Source: CAZPZZ01 sp964591245
GTDB taxonomy: Bacteria > Acidobacteriota > Vicinamibacteria > Vicinamibacterales > UBA8438
Length of the DNA: 5,742 bases
Assembly (NCBI GenBank): GCA_964591245.1
Contig: CAZPZZ010000207.1
Location: 1 to 5,742, forward strand
Reading direction: 5' to 3'
In this document: piece after piece, positions 1-5,742 of the stretch
How the letters are laid out: every line of letters begins with the position of its first letter
How positions within the stretch are numbered: position 1 is the first letter of the stretch
Made by a program: the position numbers and the translations under genes
Notes under the pieces: model-generated
The model's input: the letters and a program-made list of their open reading frames with translations, nothing else
Databases searched by the model: none
Told to the model about the DNA's origin: nothing

Positions 1-2
1 CT

Positions 3-347
3 GGTAAAAGTCCTGAGGTTATTGTGGTACAAAATGAGTATGGCTATCTTGGTATTCAGGTGGATCAGATAGACACCATCATAGATCTTGAAATCGAGCA
101 TATTGACTCTATTCCTAGTGTTGTTGAAAATCTTCTGGAAGTTGAATCGTTGTGGGGAATGGGAAAGGCTTCAAAGTCAACTGATATGTTGTCAGTTACT
201 GATGATGGCATTGGGGATGTGATAATGCTGGTTGGATTAAATGATATTCTGCCTGAGGATCAAAAGAGATTGATACAAACAATAACTTACTCAAAATTTA
301 GAGATATGGCTGAAACTTCTTCCCTTGGTTTAACGTCTGAGTCTTAA
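3..347 (+). CDS. cheW: CheW-like coupling protein, 3' part only (5' end outside window)
   Basis: The reading frame is open from the left edge, so the true start lies upstream; 114 residues are visible, against about 150-180 for a usual CheW. The visible part begins GKSPEVIVVQ and continues with YGYLGIQVDQID, which matches the CheW signature of a hydrophobic strand followed by G-I-x-V-D-x-V/I. CheW proteins are cytoplasmic adaptors that link receptors to the P5 domain of CheA, and the adjacent MCP and CheA genes support that role. The C-terminal half is unusual: the normal 'I-x-G...L-I-x-L-L-D' strand is replaced by a stretch with WGMGKASKS and then DVIMLVGLNDIL before a polar tail. It could be a divergent CheW of an alternative Che system. 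The symbol is a family-level call and the N-terminal half cannot be checked. Confidence 0.75.
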   Translation, partial: GKSPEVIVVQNEYGYLGIQVDQIDTIIDLEIEHIDSIPSVVENLLEVESLWGMGKASKSTDMLSVTDDGIGDVIMLVGLNDILPEDQKRLIQTITYSKFRDMAETSSLGLTSES

Positions 348-382
348 GGAGTGTTAGGCATACTATACCGGTTAGCGAAGAT

Positions 383-388
383 AAGGAG
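383..388 (+). promoter_or_regulatory. Ribosome binding site for the MCP gene
   Basis: AAGGAG lies 8 bases before the ATG at 397. It is the best Shine-Dalgarno match in the window and supports that start. The 49-bp gap from the cheW-like stop holds no clear promoter or terminator, so cheW and the MCP gene are probably co-transcribed. Confidence 0.8.
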
Positions 389-396
389 CAAAATTT

Positions 397-2004
397 ATGT
401 TGACTAGATTGAAAAATCTTCCGATTAAGTATAAGTTAATGGGGATTACAATTGCTATATCTATTGTTACGGTGGTTTTGGTCTGTGTGGCCTTCACTAT
501 GTTTGATAGAAGTACCTTCAAAGAAAATTATAAAAGTAACCTGTCGACCCTCGCCAATATTATCGGAAAGAATAGCACGGCGGCTTTGGAATTTGATGAT
601 GCAGATACTGCCAAGGACATGTTACAAACGTTAGAAGCTAATACAAACGTCGTGGCGGCTGCGCTTTACGATGCTGCAGAAATGGGTGGCGAGGCTAGGG
701 CTGTACCAGTATTATTTTCAGAATATATTAGCAAAACCTCGGTGTCTGCAGGTGAGGAGGCTCCACGTCGAGCAGGTGAAGCGCGTCAAGCTTATACTTC
801 GGATAATAAGCATCTGGTTATTGTACAAAATATCCAGGGAGATGATGGTGCAGTTTTAGGTAGCATCCTGATCAAAGCACACACAAAGGAACTCGGGCGG
901 CGTTTCGCAAATATCTTGGGGCGTAGTGCCATTATTTTATTGATTTCTGCGATGGTTGCATTGCTTGTGGCTTCTTATTTCCAAGGCGTAATTTCTCGGC
1001 CGATCTTGCACCTAGTTGAGATTATGCGTGGAGTTACTGAGAATGAAGATTTCTCGCTCCGTGCAGAAAAAGGTTCGGAAGATGAGCTGGGACAACTGGT
1101 TGAAGGTTTCAATTCTATGGTTGATCATACTGACAACATCATTCAAAAGATACAAGATGCTGTCTCAGATTTAGACAATACATCAACCGATATTGTACAA
1201 GCAAGTCAGAATCAAGCTAGCGGTGCAGCTCAACAGTCGTCGGCGATTACCCAAACGGTAGCTGCAGTCGAAGAATCGGCAAAAACTTCGGCTCAGATCT
1301 CAGAGAACGCCAATGAGGTTGCGGCACTAGCCCAATCGAGCCTTGACACAGTTCAGACGGGACAAATTACTGTTCAACGGGTAGTTCAAGCAATGGAAAT
1401 GATCTCAACTAGTACGACTGAAAGTGCAGAACGGATTTCTAGGTTAGAGGACAAAGCCGAAGAAATTACAAATGTTCTGGGCCAAATTGATGACATTGCG
1501 CGTCGGACAGACCTTATCGCTTTGAATGCAAGTATCGAAGCTGTTAATGCTGGGGAGGATGGTAAAGGGTTTACGGTGGTAGCAGGAGAGATTAAAAGGC
1601 TTGCAGAGCAGACCTTGGATGCTTCCGGGCAGATTAAGACACTCACTACGGAAATAACCAGTTCAATCGGCGATTCTGTAACCGCCTCTCAGGAGAGTAC
1701 CACTCAAGTTACAGAAGGTGTAACATTGGCAGAAGAAACTGGAGATCATTTGGAAAAAATCCTGAGTATGGTACAACAGACGGCAGAAGCAGCCACGCTT
1801 ATTGATCGTAGCACACAACAGCAGCAGTCTGCATCAGAGCAAGTGGTTAGTGCTATGAGAGACGTTGATGGTGTTGCTAAAGGGGTTGAAACCGGAGCCC
1901 AGAAAACGCTCATTACTTCTGAAGAATTAGTGGAGATTGGTCAAACCTTGCAGGGTATGCTGAGAGTGCAGGGAAATGGGGACAATCCAACCCGAACCTC
2001 CTAG
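397..2004 (+). CDS. Methyl-accepting chemotaxis protein with CHASE8-like sensor domain and HAMP
   Basis: A 535-residue inner-membrane chemoreceptor. Residues 1-13 are a short basic cytoplasmic lead (MLTRLKNLPIKYK). TM1 is about 14-36. An extracytoplasmic domain spans about 37-170 and reads like the CHASE8 family: NLSTLANIIGKNSTAALEF, then DDADTAKDMLQTLEANTNVV and AAALYD. TM2 is about 176-198, and HAMP about 199-250 (starts with RPI, ends EDELGQLVEGFNSM). A long coiled-coil MCP signalling domain covers 250-525, with its hairpin tip at about 364-396 (TDLIALNASIEAVNAGE, then GKGFTVVAGEI). The tip binds CheA and CheW. Aligned to E. coli Tsr by eye, F373 becomes R369, Q374 becomes R370, N376 becomes D372 and R388 becomes N384, while E381, E387 and the LNA core are kept. 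There is no C-terminal NWETF-type CheR tether (ends NPTRTS). The ligand is unknown. Start is set by the strong RBS. Confidence 0.95.
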   Translation: MLTRLKNLPIKYKLMGITIAISIVTVVLVCVAFTMFDRSTFKENYKSNLSTLANIIGKNSTAALEFDDADTAKDMLQTLEANTNVVAAALYDAAEMGGEARAVPVLFSEYISKTSVSAGEEAPRRAGEARQAYTSDNKHLVIVQNIQGDDGAVLGSILIKAHTKELGRRFANILGRSAIILLISAMVALLVASYFQGVISRPILHLVEIMRGVTENEDFSLRAEKGSEDELGQLVEGFNSMVDHTDNIIQKIQDAVSDLDNTSTDIVQASQNQASGAAQQSSAITQTVAAVEESAKTSAQISENANEVAALAQSSLDTVQTGQITVQRVVQAMEMISTSTTESAERISRLEDKAEEITNVLGQIDDIARRTDLIALNASIEAVNAGEDGKGFTVVAGEIKRLAEQTLDASGQIKTLTTEITSSIGDSVTASQESTTQVTEGVTLAEETGDHLEKILSMVQQTAEAATLIDRSTQQQQSASEQVVSAMRDVDGVAKGVETGAQKTLITSEELVEIGQTLQGMLRVQGNGDNPTRTS

Positions 2005-2018
2005 CTAATTAGGAATTC
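2002..2018 (+). repeat. Short inverted repeat at the MCP stop codon
   Basis: TCCTA and TAGGA form a 5-bp perfect inverted repeat around GCTAAT at the end of the MCP gene, with a few T residues some bases downstream. The stem is short and AT-rich, so it is at best a weak hairpin; I do not call it a terminator. Arms begin just before the stop, at about 2000. Confidence 0.3.
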
Positions 2019-2166
2019 GTTTTCTTGCAATGCCTGTTTTATAAGAAGATTTGGAAAGTTCGTCAACCTTTAAGTTTAGTGTGTCTATTAAAGTTCTCGC
2101 GGACTGGGTTCGAAATTCATTGTTAGGTTTATCGAAAAAAACAGGGTTACGTATAGTCGAGAAACA
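2005..2166 (+). promoter_or_regulatory. MCP-cheA intergenic leader with blocks shared with the cheB leader
   Basis: This 162-bp gap has no ORF of its own. It contains AGTGTGTC (2078-2085), AGTTC (2092-2096), GTTCGAAATTC (2108-2118), TAGGTTTATC (2124-2133) and ACAGGGTT (2141-2148). All of these recur exactly in the gap before cheB. A 6-bp inverted repeat, CTTTAA (2068-2073) and TTAAAG (2088-2093), encloses the AGTGTGTC block. TATAAG at 2040-2045 is a possible -10 box, but no good -35 sits at the right distance. The gap is large for a simple operon junction, so a cheA promoter or mRNA-level control is plausible but unproven. Confidence 0.5.
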
Positions 2167-5100
2167 ATGCAAGAAGGAATGGATGAGCAATTCCTAGGCA
2201 TATTTAGGGATGAAGCCGAGGAACATATTGAACAGCTTAATTTAGGGTTACTTGCGCTTGAGAATAATCCAGGGGACCCAGAAATCATTCGTGATATTGC
2301 TCGTTCTGCTCACACCCTGAAGGGGTCATCAAAGTTAATGGGTTTTGATGACATTAATGTTGTCGCCCACCAGATGGAAGATCTGTTGATTGCTGCTCGT
2401 GATGAAGGCATGCACCTGGAGCGAGCGGTTCTTAATCTCCTTTTTGAAGGTCTTGATGTTATCAGTACATTGGTTGATGCTGCTGTAGCTGGTCAAACAT
2501 CAGACATTGAAATTGATGCGTTATGTCGTAGACTTGAGCGAGCCCTACATGCCGAAGCCAGTGTAGATTCTCCCCTCGAAGCCAGTGTAGATTCTCCCGC
2601 CCAAGTTGCTGTACTTGGAGGTGAAGAAGCTGATTCTTCCAACGAAGACATAGTAGATAGACCCGAGCTTTTGTCATCAGCGAAGGAAGTTCTTGAAGAG
2701 TTGAATGAGCAGCTTTTAAAACTGGACATGGGAGAAGAAAAAAATCCTGTTTTAAATCAAGCACTTTCTATCGTTCGGTCATTCAGAGGGTATGTACATG
2801 TACAAAATATAGGATCACAACTTACGTCATTGCATATTTCTGGTATCCTGCTTCGGATGGAAACAATTTTTCAAATTGCACACCAAGAGGAAATTGAGAT
2901 TACTGAGGGTGTCTTAGATCTCATTTTTCAAGGGCTGGGGTTGATTGAAATGGCAATTAACGCGGCTGAGAACAGTGAGGAAAGTGATTGGAACCCAGAT
3001 GATTTCTATCAACTTATTGGTGACACAGTCCCGGAGTTGGCTGAGCATTTAGCAGAAATCGAAAATTCAGCCTCTGTGGAGGAAAAGGTACAAACGCCAC
3101 TGGAGTTACCTACATCAACTGAACTCCGCGCAGATGATGTAACTATTGAACAAGAAGATGTTGTAGAGGCACCTGTCTTACAAAAACGGGAGTTATCCTT
3201 TGAGGATGTTTCTGATGCTGAATCGAACTCGTCCCAAGAGACTATATCAGATTTACTTTCTGAACAAAGCACAGCTGATCTTCAACCATCGAAAGAACAG
3301 GAACTGAAAAAGGTTGGAGCGCAATCCGAACTAGCGAAACTTGGGCAAAGACAGTTAGAGGAAACCATTCGTGTCGGAATTTCCAAGCTGAATACCCTTT
3401 CCACACTTGTTGGCGAAATGATCGTGAACCGAATTACTGCCCAAAACCATCTGGAAAAGATTAGTACTTTGACTAAACAGGCGAATTTAACCACCCATAG
3501 AAACGATATGCGTACAACCTTAGGTAACCTAAATACACAATTTGATTCCTTCACGCAATCGCTGCAAAATGGGTCTACCAATTCAGCGTTACAGAAAAAC
3601 CCAGGAGTACTAAAGCAGAGCTTAAACACACTGAACGAGCTAGTAGAAACGCTTAATGAGAGAAATATCCAATTAGAAAGAACTCTATCTGAATTTACGC
3701 TTGAATATACAGAATCAGTAGCAAGTCATAGTTTAATAGTTGATCAATTGCAGGATACGGTAAGAGACACACGGGTGTTGCCTGTGGCAAACCTATTTAA
3801 CAGTTTTAAGAGACCTGTTAGGGATTTAGCTCAAGAATTTGGTAAAGATATTCATCTTGAAATTAACGACCAAGATACCAATCTCGATAAAACAATTGTC
3901 GATGACCTTCGAGCACCGTTTCTACACCTGATCCGTAACTCAGTGGACCATGGGGTGGAGTTGCCTGATGTCCGTGAAAAGTTAGGCAAACCTCGACAAG
4001 GCACAATAACTTTGACTGCGGAACAGACTGGAGATCGGGTATATATTGTTATCGAGGATGATGGTGCAGGGATGGATCCGGTGAAACTTAGAAGTGTGGC
4101 TCTTCAAAAGGGTGTGATCGACCACGCTGAATCGGAGACCATGAGTGACGAAGACATTCCATACCTCATCCTTAGAGCAGGTTTCAGTACCAAAGAGGTC
4201 GTAACAGATACCTCTGGACGCGGGGTTGGAATGGATGTTGTCCAGGAACAGATTGACGCATTGAGGGGTGATATTACAATTAGTTCAAAGGTAAACGTCG
4301 GAACGACGTTTACTTTACAGCTACCATTGACGCTTGCTAACCAGCAACTGTGTATGGTGCGAGTAGGAGAGAGCCACTTTGCATTTCCAACCACCTCAAT
4401 TGACACTACTAAATTGATCAATCCTGAAGAGATAATGTCTGTTGCCAACAAACCGGCCATTGTTATTGAGGAGAGAATCATTCCCATGGTTTATCTGCAT
4501 GATGTGTTAGAAATGAATGGATCAGCCCACCAACGCTCTCGAGAGAAGACTCCTGTTGTGGTGATAAAGCAGGGCAACCGGAAAATTGCTTTTGTCGTTG
4601 ACGAGTTTGGGGAGGTTCAAGTTATGGTTATGATTCCTCTTAGTAATCACCTCGATACAGTTCCAAATGTTGCAGGAACAAGCATTATGGGGAATGGTGA
4701 AGTTGCCTTCGTTCTCAATATCCCGAATTTAATGGATAATGCGAGAATTGGATCGGTGAGGAGAGAAGTTCTAGCTCAAAAAGGAACGCTACCTGTTTTC
4801 GAGCAACCAGTGGTGAAAAGTATTTTAGTGGTTGAAGACTCGGTAATGGTTAGGGAACTAGAACGTAATATACTAGAGTCTGCTGGTTACCATGTTGACG
4901 TTGCTATTGATGGTGTCGAAGGTATTGAGAAGATGGGACAAAAAACGTATGACCTAGTTGTTTCTGATATACAGATGCCACGTATGGATGGTTACGAATT
5001 CATTAGTAAGTTTAAGAACGATGAAAAATACAAAAATATTCCAGCGATAATTATTAGTACCTTAGCGCAGGAAGAAGAAAAACGTAAAGGTTTTGAAGCA

Positions 5101-5184
5101 GGTGCTGATAGGTACATTGTAAAAAGTGCATTTGATAAAGATACATTGTTAACTGCTGTTGAGAGTTTGATTGGCAGTAATTAA
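2167..5184 (+). CDS. cheA: Hybrid chemotaxis histidine kinase CheA with C-terminal receiver
   Basis: 1005 residues, cytoplasmic. Order: active Hpt (P1) at about 7-115 with RSAHTLKGSS and phosphoacceptor H49; a second Hpt-like helical domain at about 168-282 lacking the histidine motif; an acidic low-complexity linker at about 283-390; an enlarged P3 dimerisation region at about 395-545; and a P4 ATPase. The P4 N box is H587-LIRN-S-VDHG, G1 is DDGAG at 631-635, the F box is GFST at 672-675, and G2 is GRGVGMD at 684-690. A CheW-like P5 follows at about 724-860, then a receiver at about 884-1003 with E890/D891, phosphoacceptor D934, S964 and K986. All expected kinase residues are present. It is well above the about 650 residues of E. 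coli CheA. The start is weakly supported: GAG at 2159-2161 is a poor Shine-Dalgarno sequence, and the ATG at 2179 (MDEQFL) is an alternative. No other start codon lies in frame between the stop at 2089 and 2167. A typical P2 domain is not recognisable. Confidence 0.97.
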   Translation: MQEGMDEQFLGIFRDEAEEHIEQLNLGLLALENNPGDPEIIRDIARSAHTLKGSSKLMGFDDINVVAHQMEDLLIAARDEGMHLERAVLNLLFEGLDVISTLVDAAVAGQTSDIEIDALCRRLERALHAEASVDSPLEASVDSPAQVAVLGGEEADSSNEDIVDRPELLSSAKEVLEELNEQLLKLDMGEEKNPVLNQALSIVRSFRGYVHVQNIGSQLTSLHISGILLRMETIFQIAHQEEIEITEGVLDLIFQGLGLIEMAINAAENSEESDWNPDDFYQLIGDTVPELAEHLAEIENSASVEEKVQTPLELPTSTELRADDVTIEQEDVVEAPVLQKRELSFEDVSDAESNSSQETISDLLSEQSTADLQPSKEQELKKVGAQSELAKLGQRQLEETIRVGISKLNTLSTLVGEMIVNRITAQNHLEKISTLTKQANLTTHRNDMRTTLGNLNTQFDSFTQSLQNGSTNSALQKNPGVLKQSLNTLNELVETLNERNIQLERTLSEFTLEYTESVASHSLIVDQLQDTVRDTRVLPVANLFNSFKRPVRDLAQEFGKDIHLEINDQDTNLDKTIVDDLRAPFLHLIRNSVDHGVELPDVREKLGKPRQGTITLTAEQTGDRVYIVIEDDGAGMDPVKLRSVALQKGVIDHAESETMSDEDIPYLILRAGFSTKEVVTDTSGRGVGMDVVQEQIDALRGDITISSKVNVGTTFTLQLPLTLANQQLCMVRVGESHFAFPTTSIDTTKLINPEEIMSVANKPAIVIEERIIPMVYLHDVLEMNGSAHQRSREKTPVVVIKQGNRKIAFVVDEFGEVQVMVMIPLSNHLDTVPNVAGTSIMGNGEVAFVLNIPNLMDNARIGSVRREVLAQKGTLPVFEQPVVKSILVVEDSVMVRELERNILESAGYHVDVAIDGVEGIEKMGQKTYDLVVSDIQMPRMDGYEFISKFKNDEKYKNIPAIIISTLAQEEEKRKGFEAGADRYIVKSAFDKDTLLTAVESLIGSN
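2553..2598 (+). repeat. In-frame tandem repeat in the cheA linker
   Basis: A 22-base perfect direct repeat (2553-2574 and 2577-2598) with a 24-base period encodes two tandem octapeptides, EASVDSPL and EASVDSPA, at CheA residues 130-145. It lies in the linker after the first Hpt domain. Because the period is a multiple of three, copy number could change without breaking the frame. The exact DNA identity suggests a recent duplication. Confidence 0.9.
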
Positions 5185-5195
5185 TTTATTAATTA
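5178..5195 (+). repeat. AT-only inverted repeat over the cheA stop codon
   Basis: TAATTAAT and ATTAATTA form an 8-bp perfect inverted repeat separated by TT, covering the cheA TAA stop (5182-5184). With a 2-base spacer and no GC pairs it is a poor RNA hairpin; it could be a protein site or chance in AT-rich DNA. Confidence 0.6.
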
Positions 5196-5198
5196 AGT

Positions 5199-5325
5199 AG
5201 CCTAAGCCGCTTGTTACTCCAAAATATCATAGGTTTATCCCATTAGTTCATTAGTTAAATTCGTTAGTGGTTTAAACTTGAAATTTTGAGTAATATCCTA
5301 ATAGATAGTGGCTTGGGTTTTTTTT
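5199..5325 (+). terminator. Possible cheA terminator with long-range stem and T tract
   Basis: AGCCTAAGCC (5199-5208) can pair with GGCTTGGGTT (5310-5319) over 10 positions, two of them G-T wobbles. The second arm runs into an 8-base T tract (5318-5325), two bases of which fall inside the stem. The T tract after a G-rich segment looks terminator-like. However, the roughly 100-base loop is much longer than in standard intrinsic terminators and I see no strong local hairpin, so this is tentative. Confidence 0.35.
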
Positions 5326-5339
5326 CTATATGGGATAAA
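5234..5339. repeat. 10-bp inverted repeat flanking the terminator-promoter segment
   Basis: TTTATCCCAT (5234-5243) and ATGGGATAAA (5330-5339) are perfect inverted copies, 86 bases apart. The right arm lies just upstream of the TATAAT box of the cheB promoter, between likely -35 and -10 positions. The arms interleave with the 5199-5208 and 5310-5319 pairing, so both stems together would have pseudoknot topology. They could be paired operator half-sites or RNA structure. Confidence 0.5.
5241..5256 (+). repeat. Tandem 8-bp repeat CATTAGTT x2
   Basis: CATTAGTT occurs twice head to tail (5241-5256), with a degenerate third copy, CGTTAGTG, at 5262-5269. It sits in non-coding DNA between cheA and cheB. 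No function is apparent. Confidence 0.6.
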
Positions 5340-5352
5340 ATTAGGGTATAAT
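5324..5352 (+). promoter_or_regulatory. Candidate sigma70-type promoter for cheB
   Basis: TATAAT at 5347-5352 is a perfect -10 hexamer. The region 17 bases upstream (5324-5329, TTCTAT) is a poor -35, matching three of six bases of TTGACA, and there is no TGn extended -10. An activator could compensate for the weak -35. Transcription from here would start near 5359 and give cheB a leader of about 130 bases. The position, just after a possible terminator, implies cheB and anything downstream can be expressed separately from cheA. Confidence 0.55.
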
Positions 5353-5399
5353 GAGCGCGTGTAGACTATTTCCAAACGGATAAAACCGCTGAAGTAGTA

Positions 5400-5469
5400 A
5401 GTGTGTCAGTTTGAGTTCGAAATTCTCGGTGCTAGTTCTGACCAAGTTGGAAAAAGGAAAGACAGGGTT
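5400..5469 (+). promoter_or_regulatory. cheB leader blocks matching the cheA leader
   Basis: AGTGTGTC (5400-5407), AGTTC (5414-5418), GTTCGAAATTC (5415-5425) and ACAGGGTT (5462-5469) repeat exactly, and in the same order, the blocks found 20-90 bases before cheA. AGTGTGTC and AGTTC keep the same 14-base offset in both places. The segment lies within the predicted cheB 5' leader, ending about 20 bases before the start codon. Confidence 0.6.
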
Positions 5470-5491
5470 TGAAAATTAACTTAAGTACAAA

Positions 5492-5742
5492 ATGGTCATG
5501 AGCGTCCAGGTATTAGTTGTTGATGATAGCGCTGTAGCTCGGGGGATTATCTCGAATTTCTTGGATGATGATCCTGATATTGATGTCATAGGTGTAGCTA
5601 AAAATGGAAAAGAGGCCATAGATTTCACCACGCAACTCAGGCCTGACCTAATAACAATGGATATCAATATGCCTGTGATGGATGGTTTAGCTGCTACAGA
5701 ACATATTATGGCGCATCAACCAACACCAATTCTAATCGTGAG
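5492..5742 (+). CDS. cheB: CheB, receiver-domain N terminus (runs off the right edge)
   Basis: 83 codons are visible, in an open frame with no stop before the window ends. The protein begins MVMSVQVLVVDDSAVARG and has receiver acidic residues D11/D12 and phosphoacceptor D57 in ITMDINMPVMDG. The continuation LAATEHIMAHQPTPILIV is the hallmark of CheB receivers, in which it leads towards the methylesterase domain. That catalytic half is not in the window. CheB demethylates or deamidates receptor glutamyl sites when phosphorylated by CheA, giving adaptation; the co-encoded MCP is the likely substrate. An in-frame stop at 5477 limits the start to the ATG at 5492 or at 5498. Neither has a good Shine-Dalgarno sequence: AAGGA at 5454-5458 is over 30 bases away and only TAAG (5482-5485) is near. 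A stand-alone CheY-like protein is less likely given the CheB-type tail. Confidence 0.88.
   Translation, partial: MVMSVQVLVVDDSAVARGIISNFLDDDPDIDVIGVAKNGKEAIDFTTQLRPDLITMDINMPVMDGLAATEHIMAHQPTPILIV

Noticed and set aside
345..353. TAAGGAGTG at the cheW-like stop as a start signal for a small gene
   Set aside because: No start codon lies at a suitable distance with an open frame; the MCP start has its own AAGGAG.
1386..1646. Open frames on the minus strand inside the MCP and cheA genes (for example 1386-1646, 2462-2764, 3282-3629, 4104-4487)
   Set aside because: They lie antisense to well-supported Che coding sequence and their translations show no recognisable domains; they are shadows.
2089..2114. 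FliA (sigma28)-like promoter before cheA (TAAAGTT at 2089-2095)
   Set aside because: The -35 resembles the consensus but the -10 position reads GGTTCGAA rather than GCCGATAA.
2104..2123. tRNA T-arm-like GGGTTCGAAATTC
   Set aside because: The flanking bases pair poorly and no acceptor, D or anticodon arm can be found around either copy.
5309..5323. Sigma54-like TGGC element
   Set aside because: The GC dinucleotide expected 10 bases after GG is absent; the position is within the T tract.
5351..5383. Ten-residue ORF starting in the TATAAT box
   Set aside because: Its ATG overlaps the -10 hexamer, so it would not be in the transcript from that promoter, and there is no ribosome site.
5476..5667. 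Minus-strand open frame at the right end
   Set aside because: It is antisense to the CheB receiver domain, which has all expected residues on the + strand.
1..5742. CRISPR array, insertion sequence, attachment site or tRNA/rRNA gene
   Set aside because: No regularly spaced repeats, transposase frame, terminal repeats or structural RNA pattern was found.

Overview
The window holds part of one chemosensory (Che-type signalling) gene cluster, with every gene on the + strand. In order these are the 3' end of a CheW-like coupling protein gene, a complete membrane chemoreceptor (MCP) with a CHASE8-like sensor domain, a complete 1005-residue hybrid CheA kinase ending in a receiver domain, and the 5' end of cheB. 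The proteins have two-membrane-segment receptor architecture and a CheA-receiver fusion, at a moderate GC content (roughly low-to-mid 40s percent by eye). This suggests a Gram-negative bacterium, probably a proteobacterium; genus cannot be assigned from the sequence.

Layout. 3-347 is the cheW-like tail. A 49-bp gap with a good Shine-Dalgarno sequence leads to the MCP at 397-2004. A 162-bp gap follows, then cheA at 2167-5184. A 307-bp gap contains a possible terminator, a perfect TATAAT box and several repeats. cheB starts at 5492 and runs off the right edge. The minus strand shows no convincing gene; its open frames are antisense shadows of the Che genes.

How they work together (inference from families). 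The receptor senses through its extracytoplasmic domain and couples via the CheW-like protein to CheA. CheA phosphorylates the N-terminal Hpt histidine and passes phosphate to its own C-terminal receiver and to CheB. CheB would close an adaptation loop as receptor methylesterase. No cheY or cheR is visible. A dedicated receptor, a CheA with a fused receiver and an adjacent cheB recall the 'alternative' Che systems (Wsp-like or Pil/Chp-like) rather than a core flagellar operon, but the output cannot be read from this window.

Most noteworthy: (1) the leaders of cheA and cheB share collinear exact sequence blocks, as if duplicated or bound by the same factor; (2) CheA carries a second Hpt-like domain that has lost its phosphorylatable histidine; (3) the receptor hairpin tip has non-standard residues at normally conserved trimer-contact positions; (4) interleaved inverted repeats surround the cheB promoter.
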